From Emydura subglobosa (lineage: Eukaryota > Chordata > Testudines > Chelidae): a stretch of DNA of 64,000 nucleotides. The stretch lies in NCBI GenBank assembly GCA_007922225.1, contig ML679960.1, positions 6,302,844-6,366,843 on the forward strand. Direction: 5' to 3'. A program made the translations under genes and the position numbers. The notes beneath the pieces were generated by a model. That model did no database searches. It worked only from the letters and a program-made list of their open reading frames with translations, and was not told the DNA's origin. Positions 48,322 to 61,486 of the stretch are shown piece after piece. Every line of letters starts with the position of its first letter. Positions within the stretch are counted from its first letter, which is position 1.

Positions 48322-48840
48322 TAGGACTGGTCAAAAATTACTAGTGAAACTATTTATTTATGAAAAATTAGGGTTTTGACTAAACAAAATCTCTTGCGGG
48401 GGGGGGGGGGTGTTCAACTTTTCATAGAAAAATCAAATACCCCCAAACTGAAAAGGTTTCGCTTGTCTGGAAACTTAAATATTTCAGCCAAAAACTGAAA
48501 GATATTGATTTGGAAATATCATGATGGTTCCTTGTGGAAGTTTTAGTTAGGTATCTCAAGTCCCATCTCCTCTTTGTGTTGGGTTTCCTGGCTGAACTAT
48601 ATTTTCCATGATGCACTGTGCCAGAAACTTCCATAGTGCAAGAGGTGGAATTTTGATGCAAAATGAAAGATGTAGTCCACCAGGAAACCCACTTTACAGA
48701 GGATAATTTGAGCATCTGAGGCACAACTCCCATGAGGCAACCCGGTGGCCTTTCTGAATTAAAAAAAAAATCAATTTGTGGACAAAAAAATTCAGCTTTC
48801 AATTTTTTTCAGAAAAGTCATTTTTTTCATGTCAGGGGAG
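48322..48840. mobile_element. 'ctggtcaaaa' family DNA-element-like repeat
   Basis: It starts 'ctaggactggtcaaaaatt' like the element at 38319. It contains 'ttcagccaaaaactgaaag' and a pair of related blocks, 'tattttccatgatgcactg' and 'aatgaaagatgtagtccacc', then 'caactcccatgaggc'. The phrase 'actacaactcccatgatgcac' is a hallmark I recall from sauropsid non-autonomous DNA elements. The right side returns to A/T-rich sequence with 'gtggacaaaaaaattcag'. The 126-codon minus-strand frame at 48422-48802 lies wholly inside and is not a gene. A run of 13 G at 48398-48410 interrupts the left part. Confidence 0.5.
48398..48410 (+). repeat. Poly-G run (13 G)
   Basis: Thirteen consecutive G lie in otherwise AT-rich DNA. 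Such a run is prone to length change and sequencing error. Confidence 0.9.
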
Positions 48841-51800
48841 AGGGGTCAGAGCAGGAGGACATTTTCTGATCAGTTACAGTATATACTTTCCTCATTAGTT
48901 GTGAGGAAGGAGGTGAGGTTTCCCCTCATAAGAAGTGTCATTGAGTTTGACCCTCAAAATCTGCAGCTCTTTTGATATCTGTGCAGATCTTGAGGCAGTC
49001 ATTTGAAACTCAGAGACAGTCATTTGGGAGCCTGTACCTCAGACTTTCTCCTGCCCCTCCAGTTCCCTTGGAAGCATGAAGCCAATCTACCAGGCAGTCT
49101 TCTGACCCGTGCTGCTTCTGGGAAACCCCTGCTTGTAGAAATGAGTTGTTACAGCACAGTGGAGGAACTTGCACAAATTCACAACAGTAAACAGAGTTAC
49201 AGAGGTGAGTGGCACAGTCTGCCTTGGGCTCACATTTGGCTTAGTGTGAGGTACAGTGGGGAGCAGACACCACATAACCCTGGGTACAGAACTGCTCCAT
49301 AGTACCCCCAGTGTGGCTAATTATACTCAACACACACTTTGCACCGTGGAGGAGAGGGGAATCCCAGGATTTCCCCACAATTTGGGAATTCTCATCAGCT
49401 CCTCTAAGGATAATTTAAGGTCCCTTTGCCATTCTGTCAGTGCAAAGGGACCAACCAGAAACCAAGAATATGGCTTGAGAGGTGTGGGACATCAATTACA
49501 TTCCTTGTTTGCAAAAATGCAGGAAAAAATAATTCTGTATAAAAAGAAGCAATATCCAAACAATATGGTTTTATTCTATGAACTCAATCTAAGTGTCCCT
49601 GTGAATTAGCTGTTAATTAGAGAAGCATTCTGAGTATGTACACTATAAATGAGCACCCAGTAAATAATTCTTTGTTGTAGAATATATAGAATTGCTAATA
49701 TTACTAAAATGAAAACATGGGAGCAAAGTATCAAACTCAAACTCTTTGATCTTTTCTACACAATAATTAAACATACCATTGTACAGAAGGATCATTCAGG
49801 TCTGTCCTGGTAAAATAGTAATGATTGAAATTGACAGAAGAGTGAGGACCACTTGTATGCTTATCTTTCTAAAATTACTATCATTTTAAATCTCATTCTT
49901 TGTAAAGGTTTTTATCCTAATCTCACATCCTCGAGCAAGGAGGACTGAATGAAGCTTCTATTAATGTCACTTGTTGCAGATTTAACAAGGGGGATGAGAA
50001 ATCTTGATATTTCAGACTTATTCTGGGCATGTATGTAGAGGGCTCTGATGGCTTCATTTTCAGAACTGGGCATCATTCTCTAATCCCTCTTGTATCATCC
50101 TGTAGCATTCAATGGTATTCAAAAAGGAACACTGATGTGTACTGATGGATGCAGGAGGCTGCATGACAATAACGAGGGACCACATTAAAAGGAGGCTTAA
50201 AATGGGAGGAGATATATAATTAAAAAGTTGAGGCTCCTTCCCTTCATGTCATTTAAACCTTGATCCATTAGAGGTATGTATAAGTCACAGGAGCTACCAT
50301 ACTATTTTAAACTCATGTTCCAAATTCCCTACATGTTTAAAATAACCTTTGCTGGAACTTACTGACATCAATTTTTGTCAGTACACTTAATATATAGTTG
50401 AGAACATATTATGATAATTTCCTAAATACCAGATTATAAATATATACTTTACTACATTAAAGTATGTTTAAATGTAAATACATTCAATCAGTACAGAAAT
50501 ATTCCCTTTCCATTTTGAATAGTATCCCATTCTATCCCAGTCATCTGAAGCATTTAACCACACTACTGCCCTAAAGGAACACTAGAAAGGAATAAAACAA
50601 CCAGATAACTTTTCTGAACAATATGAGGGTCTTTCCTTCACTCACCCATAGCTCTCAGTAGAAAAAACTGTGCTGCTCTTTACCAAGCAGAGAGGCCTAT
50701 TGTAATAGGGATCTGGGAATTCATTCCAACTACATGAAAATTGTAAATGTCAGATCTCAGTTTAATTGCAGTTGAAATATGCAGTATCTCACCTTGAGTT
50801 TTACAAAGCTGCACAAATATTTTCAGAATGGAAATTCTAGCACATAACTAGCACTCATATTTACAAAATTCATTGACAAGAGCCTGATTTATGTATTAAA
50901 TAAAAGGCAAAAGTGCTACATCCAAATATATGAATGTTTACAAATTTTTCTGGTTCTCTGAGGTTAATTTTTTTTTTTAAAAACACCTTCTTTAGAAATA
51001 TGCATAGATTAGAACTCCTTGGCCTCTCCTTATTGCACTGTGATAGTATTTAGACATCGTCCAATAAGTCAGTGATGAGGGATACTATAGTAATGTACTC
51101 TGTTGTATGCAGTGCAATTACAATACACATAATTCAGAAAAAATATAGAGTTCAAAGAATTTGAGATCAGAAGCTCAGTGGGAGGGTTATATTGTGAATT
51201 TATGGAGGAGGAAAAAGTAGATTGTGAATTTGGAGAAGTAAATCCGAGAGACTTGTGTGATCAGCATTTCCTCAACCTCTTAATAATTCACATTCTTCTT
51301 GGAAAACCTACTGATACTAAATAAAAGTATTTTTCCTGACAGTACATTTCATACAACTCAGTGAAGTTACCATAAATAAAAGGTAGATGAATACCGCAAA
51401 CATTAATTCTGGAAACTTGAATCTAAAGCTGAAAGTTATCTAAAGTATCATTACTCTGCTATAGGGCTAAAATAAGTTGAAGACAGCAATGGGGGGGAAA
51501 AAAACCTTCCCCAACTTTTTAAAAAGAAATTACCCTCTCTCTCATCTCACCACAGCTCGCCATTGTTCTAAAAGAATGATAATGACTATTTCTTATCTAT
51601 TAGCCATCTTAGCCAGTTTTCATCTGCTTCCTTGACTTTACCTTCAAGCTATCCACTGCCACTACTTTTAGTTTGTCCATCAGTTTATTTATGTTACTGA
51701 ATACGCATTATCAACTTATTCTTCATGCTAAGTATGCTTCACCCTGAAGCGTGCTTTAAACACATACATCTACAATACAGGCTTTATTGGGTACATGGAA

Positions 51801-54800
51801 AATGTGAGGGGAAAAAAAATTGCTTCATTGGCACTGGGGAGTCTAACCCTTGAATTTTACCAGCAAAAATTTTGAATTTTAAATTTTCTAAAGTGGCTAG
51901 GAAGACTTGTTTGTCAGAGCAGAATTCAAGATGGCCTCTAGTAGTGATTATTGTAAAGACCTGAAAGCTTTGGTTTTCCTTCAAAAAATCTAAACGTAAA
52001 TAATCACTTCAGAGAGAAGGAATTCTTGTGCTTAAGGAAGAGGGAGGATAGAATTAGAGCACAGAACGATAAATGTATTTTAAATAGGTGCAGAAACCCT
52101 TTACAAAAAATTTAATTGCAGTGATTTATCTTGTGGTATTTTTCTCTAGAGCATTATGTTTATAACAAGTCATTTTAAAGAGATTCTGAATATTAATTAT
52201 GTGTTTGTGAATTTTCTGAAGAAAGAAATTAGGAGTCTAATCCTCCCAAATGAAATTAAATCACTTTGCAGAAGGAACAGACAGCTTGTGTTAAGCATAT
52301 TATTGTGAGCTATTTTAACCAGCTCTTCTTAATATTCAACTTGACAGAAGTGTCAAGAACTGTTTAAGGTCAGGCATTAGGAGGCTACATGATAACTGTT
52401 CATATTGCTGAGGATCCCACATGTGGTTGAACAGATTAATTTCCACATATCACTCCACTGACACCCAGCTTTCTGTTACTCAAGGGAAACAGTATTCCAG
52501 ATTTTTATGGTGCCATCCTGGGGAGTGTTTTAAGTACTATAGGTATTTCCTAGATAAGGAGAAGAAAAGGAGAATTGGCCATTGAATTATTACTTCAAGA
52601 CTTGAGCTAGAATCAGATGCTTTATCTCAAGAGCATGATTTTATTCTGTAGAGCTGGGATGTCAGACTCCTGGCCTGCTTGATGTATTTATCTAGGTCCT
52701 TGTGACAGAGAGAGATTCACATTTTGAGGAATCCAAGAATCCCTTTTTTCTTTAAAGAGGGACTTTGGCTGTTAAGGTGCTTTGAAAGAACGAGCAATGT
52801 AGAGCTATCTTGCCTGAAACAGTTGAAGTGACATGGTGACTCTGAAGCCTAGTGTTATAATTCAACTGGGCTTTTTTTTTTTTTTTTGGTCATATTATAT
52901 AGTGGTACTAAAAGTGCCCAGCATTATTTTTTCTCACTGAGTAATTCTGAACTCAACATTTGTGTTCAATAAGGCCAAGTTTACTTACAACTAAAGGCAA
53001 TGAGCAGTCTATATTTACATCATTTGTCAGTGGGATATCTCTTGTGGATAGCATAATACTGCAGTTCTCAAACTATGGAATATGTATCTCTGGCAGTGTG
53101 CAGACAATGCTCATGGTTGATTTTAAAAAATATAGTGTGAATCCATTATAACTATTCTGATTAAAATTACATAGATGGCTTGCCAAGTTCTTTTGATTTT
53201 AAATGTGGTACTCTAGATCTTGAAGTCTGTGAACTTTCCTGCACCTATGTAGAGGTCAATTAACTTCAAAAAGATTCTGGATGGGCATTTGGATCCACCA
53301 GCATGAATCAGATTGCAAGATCATGTCTGTAAATTGTTGTTCATTTTTTTAAAGGAACCTTAAATTCAAGTTCATCTGTTTCCTGACAAATATATTTTTT
53401 TTAAAATACAGTATGCCACTAACATTGTGATATAAATAGAAACATTTACAATTAATGGTATTCTTAGGCTAATATTAATATACTTTATTTATCTCTTAGA
53501 ATTTGGAGTAATCAAAAAGATTCAAATCTTAGTTTATTTGGTATGGAGAATCTGGTGGGGGGGGGAGGGGGGCTGGGAAAATGTCAATATGGGGTTATTT
53601 TTAAATACCTCAAAAACTAATTAGAAAAGCATTTATTATTTACCTGAAAATTATTTGTGTGTTTTTGTTTGCCATCAAAATAGCATTTCTAACTGTGGGT
53701 AAATATTTTATTAAAATATGTTTATGGTATATATTTTCTACTAAAAAGAATCACTGAAATAGGAAGAAAAACTGGAATGTATGGAAGGAATCTATATTGA
53801 TCACCATTGGAACCTCTACCATTGCTTTTTCAAGTAACTGATGTTGCTATAGTATTTCAACATTTATTGTATTCTGTAGTGTATGCTAAGCAAAAGAAAT
53901 ATAGTGACTATCGCAATAGTGTTATCTGCATGCAAAAGCAAAACTGTAAATTTGTTAAATGGTGACTATTCTGTCACTGAATTAACAAAACATACCTAAA
54001 ATAATGGTCCAAGACAAGACAATACCAATGTGACATAATAGGCAACTGCATTGTCAGAGTACAATTTCTGTTTCCAATAGGATGACCTGTTTAAATTGCA
54101 TTGTACGGCATAGGATGATTAAATCTTGAGAATGCTTTTTTCTTTTTATTTCCATAAAATGTATGTTAAAAGCAGTGTGTAAGAGTTTTATCAAAATAGA
54201 AAAATAAAAGGCTATTTTGAGAACTTAATTTGGTTTTAACAAGTGTAGCATAGTTAGACTGATGGAATACAGTACAGAAATAAAATAAAAGGAGATCTAC
54301 TTCAGGGATATATGAAAACTTAAAAACTTTTTAAATTGAGTCATTTTCAGTCATGGGTTTCCCCTTCCTTCCTATATGACCCAATTGGAGTAATTTCTAC
54401 ACCCAGCTTCTACTCCTTCTCTGCTCTATTTCTGGAGCATTCAGATGCTTCTTAGCAAGATTGCTGCTGGATTTAATATGTCATCTGTGGTCTAAGAGAA
54501 AAGACAGGTGTGGAAATGTTTCTTATATGGAAAAGGGATTGTGCCCTATGTGGTTAGTGAGATCCACTAAGGGCTTCCTTACAGAGCCCACACTGGACAG
54601 ATTCTTTGGTCAATGTTGGAGGTCAAATTCTGGCAGAAACATGACACAGTAACAGGCAAAGTAAAAACCCAAGAGTTCCTGAAAACTATTAAATGTAATC
54701 CCTATCTGATCAGGCAACTAATCAGAGCTTCAGATGCAGGGGTGGAGTGGGGTCAGAGGAGGTATTCACATCCTTCTGACCCCAGCCCTCAAGACTTCTT

Positions 54801-55635
54801 CTTTTCTCCCAAAGAGTGGTTTCTGGCCCCTTCTCCTTCCTTTTCTTACAGACCATAGAAAAACTAAGGTTGCTAGCATACTTCACAGCCATGGGGAAGA
54901 GACAGCAAGTGACATCTTTTTTTCTTTTTAAATGAATGAATACATTTCAGATATCATGGCTGCTCTCTGTGCACAGACAGGTTACAGATGCAGGAGGAAG
55001 AAGATCCCTACAAATTCAAGAATACCAGGGAAACTTGGAATCTTTGCTTACCCGCAAAATTCCATCATAATATTTGTTGTCCATTACGATATTGTCCCCT
55101 TTCCTCCTGATTAAAAATCTAAATGAGAGAAGAGGAGATATATGGGTCTGAACCTGCCATTCCAACTTTCAGTCTAAGTCCTCATCATGTTGCCACATCT
55201 CTTAATTGGATATATTGGGTTTTTAAGGACCAGGCCTTATAAGATTTCTATGATGAGAACTCATTACTATTTAATAAAGTCCTCTTTTTACGTACATTTA
55301 TTACTCTAACTGGGATCACTTGAGTTTCCATAGATCTCCAAACACATCACGTTTCAGATCCAGATTCAAATGTCCTCATTGTGCCAGAGTTTACAGGAAA
55401 ACTAGAGTTCATGGAGAACTCAAAGCTGGATAAGGAGAAAATTTTATATTGGCACACAACTCTCTGCTCTGCACTTTGGGGGCAGACTTAACAACTTTCC
55501 ATGTCAAAGGGTTTTCTTGACAAACAACTGGTAAGTTATCTCCACGGGACACTTGAAAGAATTCTACTCTCTCCCCTTCAAGCTACAGAGTTATTCCTTC
55601 CTATCCGTATGGAATAGGGAGGCAGTAAGACAAAT
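48841..55635. other. Long AT-rich interval without recognisable genes
   Basis: Frames at 49003-49302 and 49256-49609 (99 and 117 codons, plus strand) overlap in different frames and show no domain. 52872-52887 is a T run, and 53557-53572 is a G-rich run (nine G, one A, six G). 53062 onward, 'cagttctcaaactatgg', resembles a hAT-type end without a partner. 54430-55120 has several overlapping 60-81-codon frames and GC-richer content but nothing recognisable. Most of the rest is over two-thirds A+T. Confidence 0.4.
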
Positions 55636-55903
55636 GCCAGGTCTGCACTTGAAACTTTTGCTTGTGTAGCAATGTTGGTTAAGAGTGTGAACTTTAGAAT
55701 ATTTTTATATTGGCAAAAGTCCTAGTGTAGATGAAGTTATAAGGGCAAAAAGAGTTCTTGCTGACATAGCTTATTTAATTCAGGGAACTAGTGTAAACTA
55801 TTCTGGCAAAAGAACTCTTGGGCCAGTGTAAACTGCATCTATACTAGTAGGGTTTGCTGGGATATCTATAACTGACAAATCATTTCTAGTGCAGACTAAA
55901 GCC
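55636..55903. mobile_element. Palindromic MITE, reptile type
   Basis: The left end 'gccaggtctgcacttgaaac' and the right end 'tttctagtgcagactaaagcc' are inverted repeats. The interior is itself largely palindromic, with 'aaaagagttcttgctgacatagc' mirrored by 'ctggcaaaagaactcttggg', and 'ctagtgtagatgaag' mirrored by 'gcatctatactag'. I recognise the 'agtgtagatgcagctat' and 'ggcaaaag' phrases from abundant turtle palindromic elements. There is no transposase frame, and the target duplication is not clear. Confidence 0.65.
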
Positions 55904-56932
55904 AAATTCATAGACCTTTACATTGTAGTCCTGGTTCAGAGCAAGAATATATCTATGGGTTTTCTTATACACAATATCATTAAGGCCAGGAACCTTTTTT
56001 TCAGAGAATGATTTGAAGATCCTCAATTCTTTAGCTACTTTTTGACATTTCAAGGCTATCATTTCAGACTATCTGATCTATCACAGAGCGAGATTGAACT
56101 GGATGATTTCCTGGCTTCCATAGATTTAAGAAAAACTTAATAGGATATTACGGTTGCTCTACAGCACCTGTTAAACCCACATTTGCTAGTTTGCACAGAT
56201 GTCTGTGATTCATCATAAATTTGTTTCACTCAACTCACCTAGGGCAAGTTTTTCCCTTTACAGAAGCTTGTTTACCTGGGAATCCTATTTGTTACCTCCA
56301 AGTTTCAGTCCACGTGTAAAAGTTGGGGGTATCTCTTTCTAGATCTGTTTGCTTCAACTAGGAAATCCTAAGCCTCTTGAAGTTCTGCACTAGATATCTT
56401 GTCAATTGCTTAGTCAGGGTCTCTCCCCCCACCCCACCCTCTCCCCTGCCCCGGTTCATCTTCTTCATTGCCTGAATTGTAAGGAGGGGCAAAACAGACA
56501 AGGCAATTCATTGTCCCTGACTTTCTTCGTCAATTATAGTATTCAAGCTTCTGACTGTGAAGAATCCTCTCGCTTTGTTATATCTCCTATTCCAGTATGT
56601 GATTTTTCCCTAGCTCTGGAAAGATTTACTCCTTGGTTCATAAAAAAGGAATCCTATTTGGGTTTTGGAGAAGATTATTAAAATATACTTCAGTCCCACT
56701 GGTCTATCTCTAGGGTAAAATACCACAGGAGTGAGAGGTGGAGAGGAATTTTTTTTTTTTTTTATAAAGACATTGCTTTTACAAGGGGTTTAAAGAAGAA
56801 TCCTAAGTTCTCATATTTTTCAAGCATGAAATAGACAGAAGTTTCCCTCTATTTTTTTCTCACTCTATTTTTGACCCAAAGATTTGTGTGGAACTCCTTA
56901 TGTGGTGTGGGATGGGTTACTCAAAGGACCAT

Positions 56933-57012
56933 AAGGCAGTTAAACGTTCAACTCCCATTGAATGTCAATAGGATTTGATTGCCTAACTCCTTAGCCTGTT
57001 TTGAAAATCTTA
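56933..57012. repeat. Palindromic interspersed repeat
   Basis: 'ggcagttaaacgttcaactc' and 'ccattgaatgtcaatagg' lead to 'ttgattgcctaactcc' and 'ttttgaaaatctt'. The form is a reptile palindrome in which a 'gcctaactcccattga' arm is followed by its inverse. Decayed but recognisable. Confidence 0.55.
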
Positions 57013-59009
57013 AGTACTTATCTTCATAAATCACAGGAGCTGAGGACATCCAATTGTTTTGATCATTTTGGTTCAGCAGCTCAAGAATGCCAGAAAGTAT
57101 CTCACTCTGTTTAAGCTAATTAGATCTGTGTGTATTAACAGCTCTGCATTGCTGTGATTTAAGGGTTACTCTATGTGGAGCGTGGTGGCCTCAAGGTCTG
57201 GGATAGTATTGTTTTCTTGTGAACAAATCCTCCTGGGAGATGTCTAGTCATTTGGCCACATCTTTCCCTGACATTACCGGATAAATGAAGATGCATCCAG
57301 AGACACTCTATTCAGTCACTGCATATATGTAGCATTATGGTCGGATGTGTACCGTTTCTTTAAATCAGGACAGGGCTGAGCAATGTTCTAGGAGAAGCTC
57401 TACAATGAAGCAGAGAGACACACAGTAGCTTTCAAAGTGATACAGTTGTCCATAGTCTAATGAAGCTTCTTGTATTCAGTGGTGGAATAAAACAACTCTG
57501 TGGCTCTGAATTATTGTCACATGACACAGCACTCCAGCATTGCCACATACTAGCCACCTCCATGATTAATTTTTCCCTTAGAGTTTGGGTTAATTTGGGT
57601 TATTGTTAGGCTCACACCATATGGTTGCAGATTGATGCAGTGAAGGAAGTTTTGTTCTTACCCCCAAAATGTTGATTCCTGCTAATTATCTCCACTGATC
57701 TGAAAGCCCTCACAATCATTTATCTCATAAATAGATGGTGGTGGATTCAAGAGTTTAGATTTAGTTTAGATCTGTCCTGCTGCAGTAATTCTCAACTGCT
57801 TGGCAGAAGATGGGGCTACTTGTGAGAGAATGATTGAAGCTGATTTAATTTCAGCTCATGGTCCTAGATTGGAGATTTTTTGCTGAAATCCAATTTTTGA
57901 ATAAGAACTAATTTCTTTTTTTCTTAAGAGTTAATTTAGGTGTCTTATCTCTAGTGATGGGAAGGACACAATATGGTGTTTAGAATATTGCCAGTGTTTA
58001 TGCATGAGTGCACTGAAGAACTAAGATGCTGTACCTGTTTATTTCACATTTACATTTAAATTTAAATGAAAAGGAAGGTATCAGATAGAGTTGCTTAGCA
58101 CAAAGTAAACTGCTAATAAAGCAGGAGAGATCAGAAACCCAAAAGGAAAAAGAATGATAGGTTGAAAGACTAGGATACTCCTATTTATTTAGAAAATAAC
58201 CTTTAAAGAAAATAACAGTTTGTAACGAGGCTACATACCAAATATATCCTCGTCAAAATACTTTTCCAATCCTGTATTATATTTATATAAAAAGAAAAAT
58301 GATCACTGAATCCAGTGAGTCCTTTACAGGTTGCACACAAAATTTATTGTTACATTACCTTTTATCCTTGGGTTGCAAAATTTGAGGAATTGTAGTCCAT
58401 CAATATATTACAGTAGAGCTATTTTCTGAGGTGTGTGACTTCAGATTTTATAACTTCCAGGATTTAGCATTCTGGTAAAAAGATAGCAAAGACGATGGAA
58501 GGTTTTATCATCAATAAAGGGAGGTTACACTATACTTCTTATAAGAGCACATTTTCTCTCAGGCTGAGACCTGGCTTTCCTTGTGTCCTGCATATTTGTA
58601 CCTTATAAAATTCATTCTGGGCAGAAACCTGAATACCCATGTTTCTAATTACCTGACTTTCACTCTCCTTCAGCTAGTAGGAGGTATAAGTACTCAGGTT
58701 TCCATCCATAGTTTGAGTGCAAGTGCAATACTAATACTACCCTTCTGAAAATGTACCTATCAGATTCCAGTGTGCCAACTAAACAAGTAAAATAAATCTT
58801 AGCAGGGGTTCTAGTAGCTTTTTGTAGATGTATCTTGAGATTGGAGAGGCTTCTGAAGAAGGTCTAAACCTAAAAATTCTTATATTTCCAATTAACTTTC
58901 TTAGAAATTGTGATTGTAAAAGCAGACTCTGATAATAGTGTTATACCTTTGGAGTCAACCTAAAAATGTCAGTTTGAGTTATTGTTAATTATTTGTTGGT
59001 GTTAGAGCC

Positions 59010-59100
59010 AGCAATGTGCTAAGTACTTTCCAAACACTCTTCTTTGCCTCGAGGAGCATACAGTCTAAGGACAGACAAGAAGAGGTCAGAGAAGGGCGAA
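59010..59100 (+). mobile_element. Ancient interspersed repeat fragment
   Basis: 'tgtgctaagtactttccaaac' style sequence is followed by 'gcctcgaggagcatacag' and 'tctaaggacagacaag'. The order 'tgctaggtgctgtacaaac ... ccctgccccaaagagctta ... caatctaa' is a well-known old reptile and vertebrate repeat tail, probably of a CORE-SINE or L2-type element. The class is not certain. Confidence 0.45.
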
Positions 59101-61442
59101 GGCAAAAAGGATTTTCTGTATGTATTTCTATACTTTTAAAAAATAAGTAAGGATTTATAAGTACTTATCTAGCTCCTGCCTCCACTTCCTAGCTGAAGAT
59201 GGGACATCTGCCTGGGGCTTCTGTCCTGATGACAACTTACAACAGAGCAATGTTCCAAGAGCTGAGAGACAACCATATCACAGCATGGTTTTACTGTAGG
59301 AGATCTTGCTCCTAATGTAGCTGTGATGCCTGGCTTTGCTGGTGTTGTACAGTGCTATTGATGATTGGCTGGTACTACTTTGGGTTCAGAGGTGTAAAAG
59401 ATCTGTAAATACATTAAACAGAAATTCTTGCTTCTACATTCTGATACGCTTCCTCACTAGGATTACTTCAAAACCTGAGTGAGTGTACTAGAATTTGGCC
59501 CTTAATGTCGTGGATTAGAATACTGAAGTGAGTTAGTGTGGCGTCCATATATCATACAGTGCAGAAACATAGTTATCATAATATTTTTCACTTTTATTAG
59601 AGAACCTTTCATCTGAGGATCTTAAAGTGCTTAAACATTAATTGAAGATTGCTAAAACACCTATAATATAGGAACGGGATATATACGGGTCACTTATACA
59701 ACCACTAGAATATACAGTTACCTCTGGGCACAGTGCAGCAGATGTTTAACTGTAGAGAGCAACAGAACAGTTCAGGGCGAAGGTATCCAACTGACGCTCC
59801 AGCAGAAATTGTAGGATGCCACAATGTAATAGGTATAGTAGGAATTTAGCCAGTACATCATAGTTAAGAAACCCTAATAAACAGGTGTCTTGGAAATGTC
59901 TGAATGCGTGCTTAATCACTATATTTTATGTGTTGGGTATCTTTGCAGCTAATTACTTTTAAGTTAGCCTACATGCGTCAAGGAAATCCTTAAAACTGGG
60001 ACTATTTACTGTCTTTCACAGATACCGTTTCACAATATGCTCTAGTTTTTTCCACAGAAAATATGCAGGTGCTTGATTCTTTATTGTATTATCTTTCTTT
60101 TTTTCTGCCCAATTGCACTTTCCTTTCCCACACCCCACCTCGCAGCTTCCTGTTGTATATATCTGGTCCCTGAAAATCAGCCACTCAGTCGTGTTTGTCG
60201 GGAGTGGGAGCATCATTCGCATCACTTCTTCCAAAGAAATAAATTTGTCTTAAGTAACTGTAACTCCTCTTTTGTCTATTGGGAAGGGAAGGAAACAGAC
60301 CGTATGGGGCTTATCATTCTTGACAATGGTTGCCTTACATATTGCTTCTGTTTGAGGTGCAGTGTGCATCTAAGCTGCCATTCATTTTTCGAACATACTA
60401 AAACTAAGTTTAAATAAAACATTATGATTGTGACACAAAGTGACAGAAGCAAAATAAATCAAAGTTAAGAAGGCTCTCTGCCCTATTTCACTGAGTTGCC
60501 CTTAAATACCTTTGATTTTACAAACTCCAGTTTGCACCACTGGATGAGTCAAAGATGGCATTCTTTCTCCCAATCTCATATTTTTATTTAGTGTGAGTCA
60601 CTTTTTAATCAACTGTTTAGAGCCACATCCCTTAAAGAGTTGTAGCCAGTACTCCAAATGAGCAAGTGAAAGACAGAGTATCCTCCAACCTAAAAAAAGT
60701 AGGGGTATGGCATAATGATATCCCACCACTCAAGCACAGCACAACTGCAATAATGGCTCTGCACACACATTTACTAACATTTTAAAGCAGATGGTATAAA
60801 TATGCTTTGATCTGACTATGAATGTAATGAGGCATAGCAATCTGGATTAAATGTGGTGGCTGCAACTTAGTTCATTAAGCCAATTTGAGGAAACAGTAAT
60901 CCTCCATTACCCAGTGGGGGTTACAGTACCAATTTCTAGATGGCCACACTGACCATAGACATAACAATTCAATAAGCCCTCATTCCCCTCATCCTTAAAC
61001 CCACCAGCTAAGGGACTTGCCATCAGAGTCCCTGTCCCCTTCCTCGCCTGAGTTATGTGAGGGAGTTTCAAGCTATGCAAGACACTAAGGCTAAACTAAA
61101 TCAAATTTCAGGACTAAACACACGACTAGTCTCAGCTAGGGCTAAATGTCCACAATTGACCTGCATCTGTTGACTTTTTGTGAGCTCCCAAACCAACCAA
61201 TGACACCACAAGAAGGGCAGGCAAAGGCCAGAGATTTTCACAACACAGTGCCAGCGTGCATCACCCTCCTGAGCCAAGAGGGGAAGGCAGAGGTCAAGTG
61301 TTACATGGATGTGGTGGCGTAGATGTTCCAACCCCTGGCTCCCTCAGCAGAGCCTTCTTCCAGCCAGTCCCACTGAAGCCTTACCCTGGTCAGGAAAGTG
61401 AGCATTTGGGGGTGAAGGTTAAGATGTGTGTTTTTTTTACTA

Positions 61443-61445
<3 letters not shown>

Positions 61446-61480
<35 letters not shown>
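61446..61480. repeat. (TA)n microsatellite
   Basis: About 17 perfect TA units are followed by 'cacacc'. It is likely length-variable and able to extrude cruciforms. Short minus-strand frames reading YIYIYI here are artefacts. Confidence 0.95.

Positions 61481-61486
<6 letters not shown>

Larger units (their letters stand above)
55904..61445. other. Anonymous AT-rich interval with minor repeats
   Basis: No gene. 56933-57012 is a palindromic repeat (listed). 59010-59100 contains a probable ancient SINE/LINE fragment (listed). 56748-56763 is a T run. The 114-codon frame at 60073-60417 overlaps a minus-strand frame and contains a hydrophobic start but no recognisable family signature. 57300-57540 has slight LTR-like character without ends. 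Confidence 0.4.

Noticed and set aside
48422..48802. 126-codon minus-strand open frame
   Set aside because: It lies entirely inside the 'ctggtcaaaa' repeat, which is non-coding elsewhere.
56265..56680. Possible DIRS-type RT/RNase H remnant ('DLFAST', 'LVYLG' in translation)
   Set aside because: The two phrases are in the wrong spacing, surrounded by stops, and short enough to be chance.
60073..60417. 114-codon frame with hydrophobic N-terminus resembling a signal peptide
   Set aside because: The T-rich DNA explains the hydrophobic start. No domain and no conserved cysteine pattern was recognised.
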